64,000 nt of DNA from JAQGMV01 sp035626595 (lineage in GTDB: Bacteria > Pseudomonadota > Gammaproteobacteria > Burkholderiales > SG8-41). Shown here one piece after another: positions 63,863-64,000 of this stretch (position 1 is its first letter; every line of letters starts with the position of its first letter). Where the stretch lies: positions 1-64,000 of the forward strand of contig DASPNJ010000046.1 in NCBI GenBank assembly GCA_035626595.1, in the 5' to 3' direction. A program made the translations under genes and the position numbers. A model generated the notes under the pieces. It made no database searches. It was not told the origin of the DNA and worked only from the letters and a program-made list of their open reading frames with translations.

Positions 63863-64000
63863 TGCACCTGCTGCGGCTCGTTCAGACCGTTCTGCCGCGA
63901 CACCAGCCGCTGCATGAGTTTGAGATCGCGCAGGTTGATGCGCAGCGCTGCGTCGACCCAGATCTGAACCACGTCGAGCAGCTCGTCGAACGTGATCGAG
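63859..64000 (-). CDS. C-terminal fragment of an RpfF-like crotonase (DSF synthase type), partial
   Basis: The last 46 codons before TAA, continuing off the right edge. The sequence ITFDELLDVVQIWVDAALRI then DLKLMQRLVSRQ lines up with the end of Xanthomonas RpfF (EEMMRITEIWVDTAMQLG, then LRTMDRLVRAQ) as I remember it. RpfF makes the DSF fatty-acid signal from acyl-ACP. The next gene downstream on the same strand is a PAS-GGDEF-EAL protein, as rpfR follows rpfF in Burkholderia. The catalytic part lies outside the window, so the function is inferred from the tail and neighbourhood only. Confidence 0.6.
   Translation of the reverse strand, partial: SITFDELLDVVQIWVDAALRINLRDLKLMQRLVSRQNGLNEPQQVH

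Overview
This is a 64 kb, high-GC chromosomal window from a betaproteobacterium. Three things suggest this: the gene order truA-trpF-trpB-trpA-accD-folC-SPOR-cvpA-purF-metZ, a complete 13-gene nuoA-N operon with separate nuoC and nuoD, and the protein sequences themselves. The species cannot be named. I see no rRNA, CRISPR array, transposase, prophage or replication origin. Almost everything is housekeeping; the unusual material lies in the spaces between genes and in a few accessory genes.

Layout. (1) 1-8799: C-terminus of FimV, then a tightly overlapping run truA, trpF, trpB, trpA, accD, folC, a SPOR-domain protein, cvpA and purF. (2) 8800-9194: a 395-base gap with a dRS3-like palindrome, two copies of dispersed repeat family A, a long stem-forming leader, and an intrinsic terminator that ends 16 bases before metZ. 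(3) 9195-16209: metZ, then minus-strand lpxH, ppiB, ppiA, an L,D-transpeptidase and a TPR protein sharing its C-terminal domain, then cysS. (4) 16310-20706: a TPR/GT41 glycosyltransferase/FkbM methyltransferase fusion, a TylF-like methyltransferase and corA. (5) 20763-23762: a tyrosine-catabolism operon (hpd, hmgA) with a haem-oxygenase-like putative diiron protein as third gene. (6) 23977-30122: dnaJ, dnaK and grpE (with a sigma-32 promoter), hemH, hrcA. (7) 30206-39550: nadK, recN, fur, bamE, dapB, carA, carB, greA. (8) 39768-46476: yhbY, rlmE, ftsH, folP, glmM, tpiA, secG, tRNA-Leu(GAG). (9) 46551-61158: nuoA-N. (10) 61213-64000: a Nudix hydrolase, a MerR-type-HTH/PAS/GGDEF/EAL gene split by one in-frame amber codon, and the last 46 codons of a crotonase resembling the DSF synthase RpfF.

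Most notable. A structured repeat (family B, nine units at five loci) starts exactly at the stop codons of fimV, corA, hrcA, dapB and glmM, always in the direction of the gene, and ends in terminator-like hairpins. At dapB it has replaced the stop and supplies the last codons. A second, palindromic family (A, seven copies) lies between genes and carries a tail like the 3' end of 16S rRNA. The metZ leader looks like an undescribed attenuator or riboswitch. The right edge looks like a DSF synthase next to a c-di-GMP enzyme, as in rpfF/rpfR, but with a DNA-binding domain added. lpxH, and possibly folP, appear to start at CTG codons overlapping the previous stop as CTGA.
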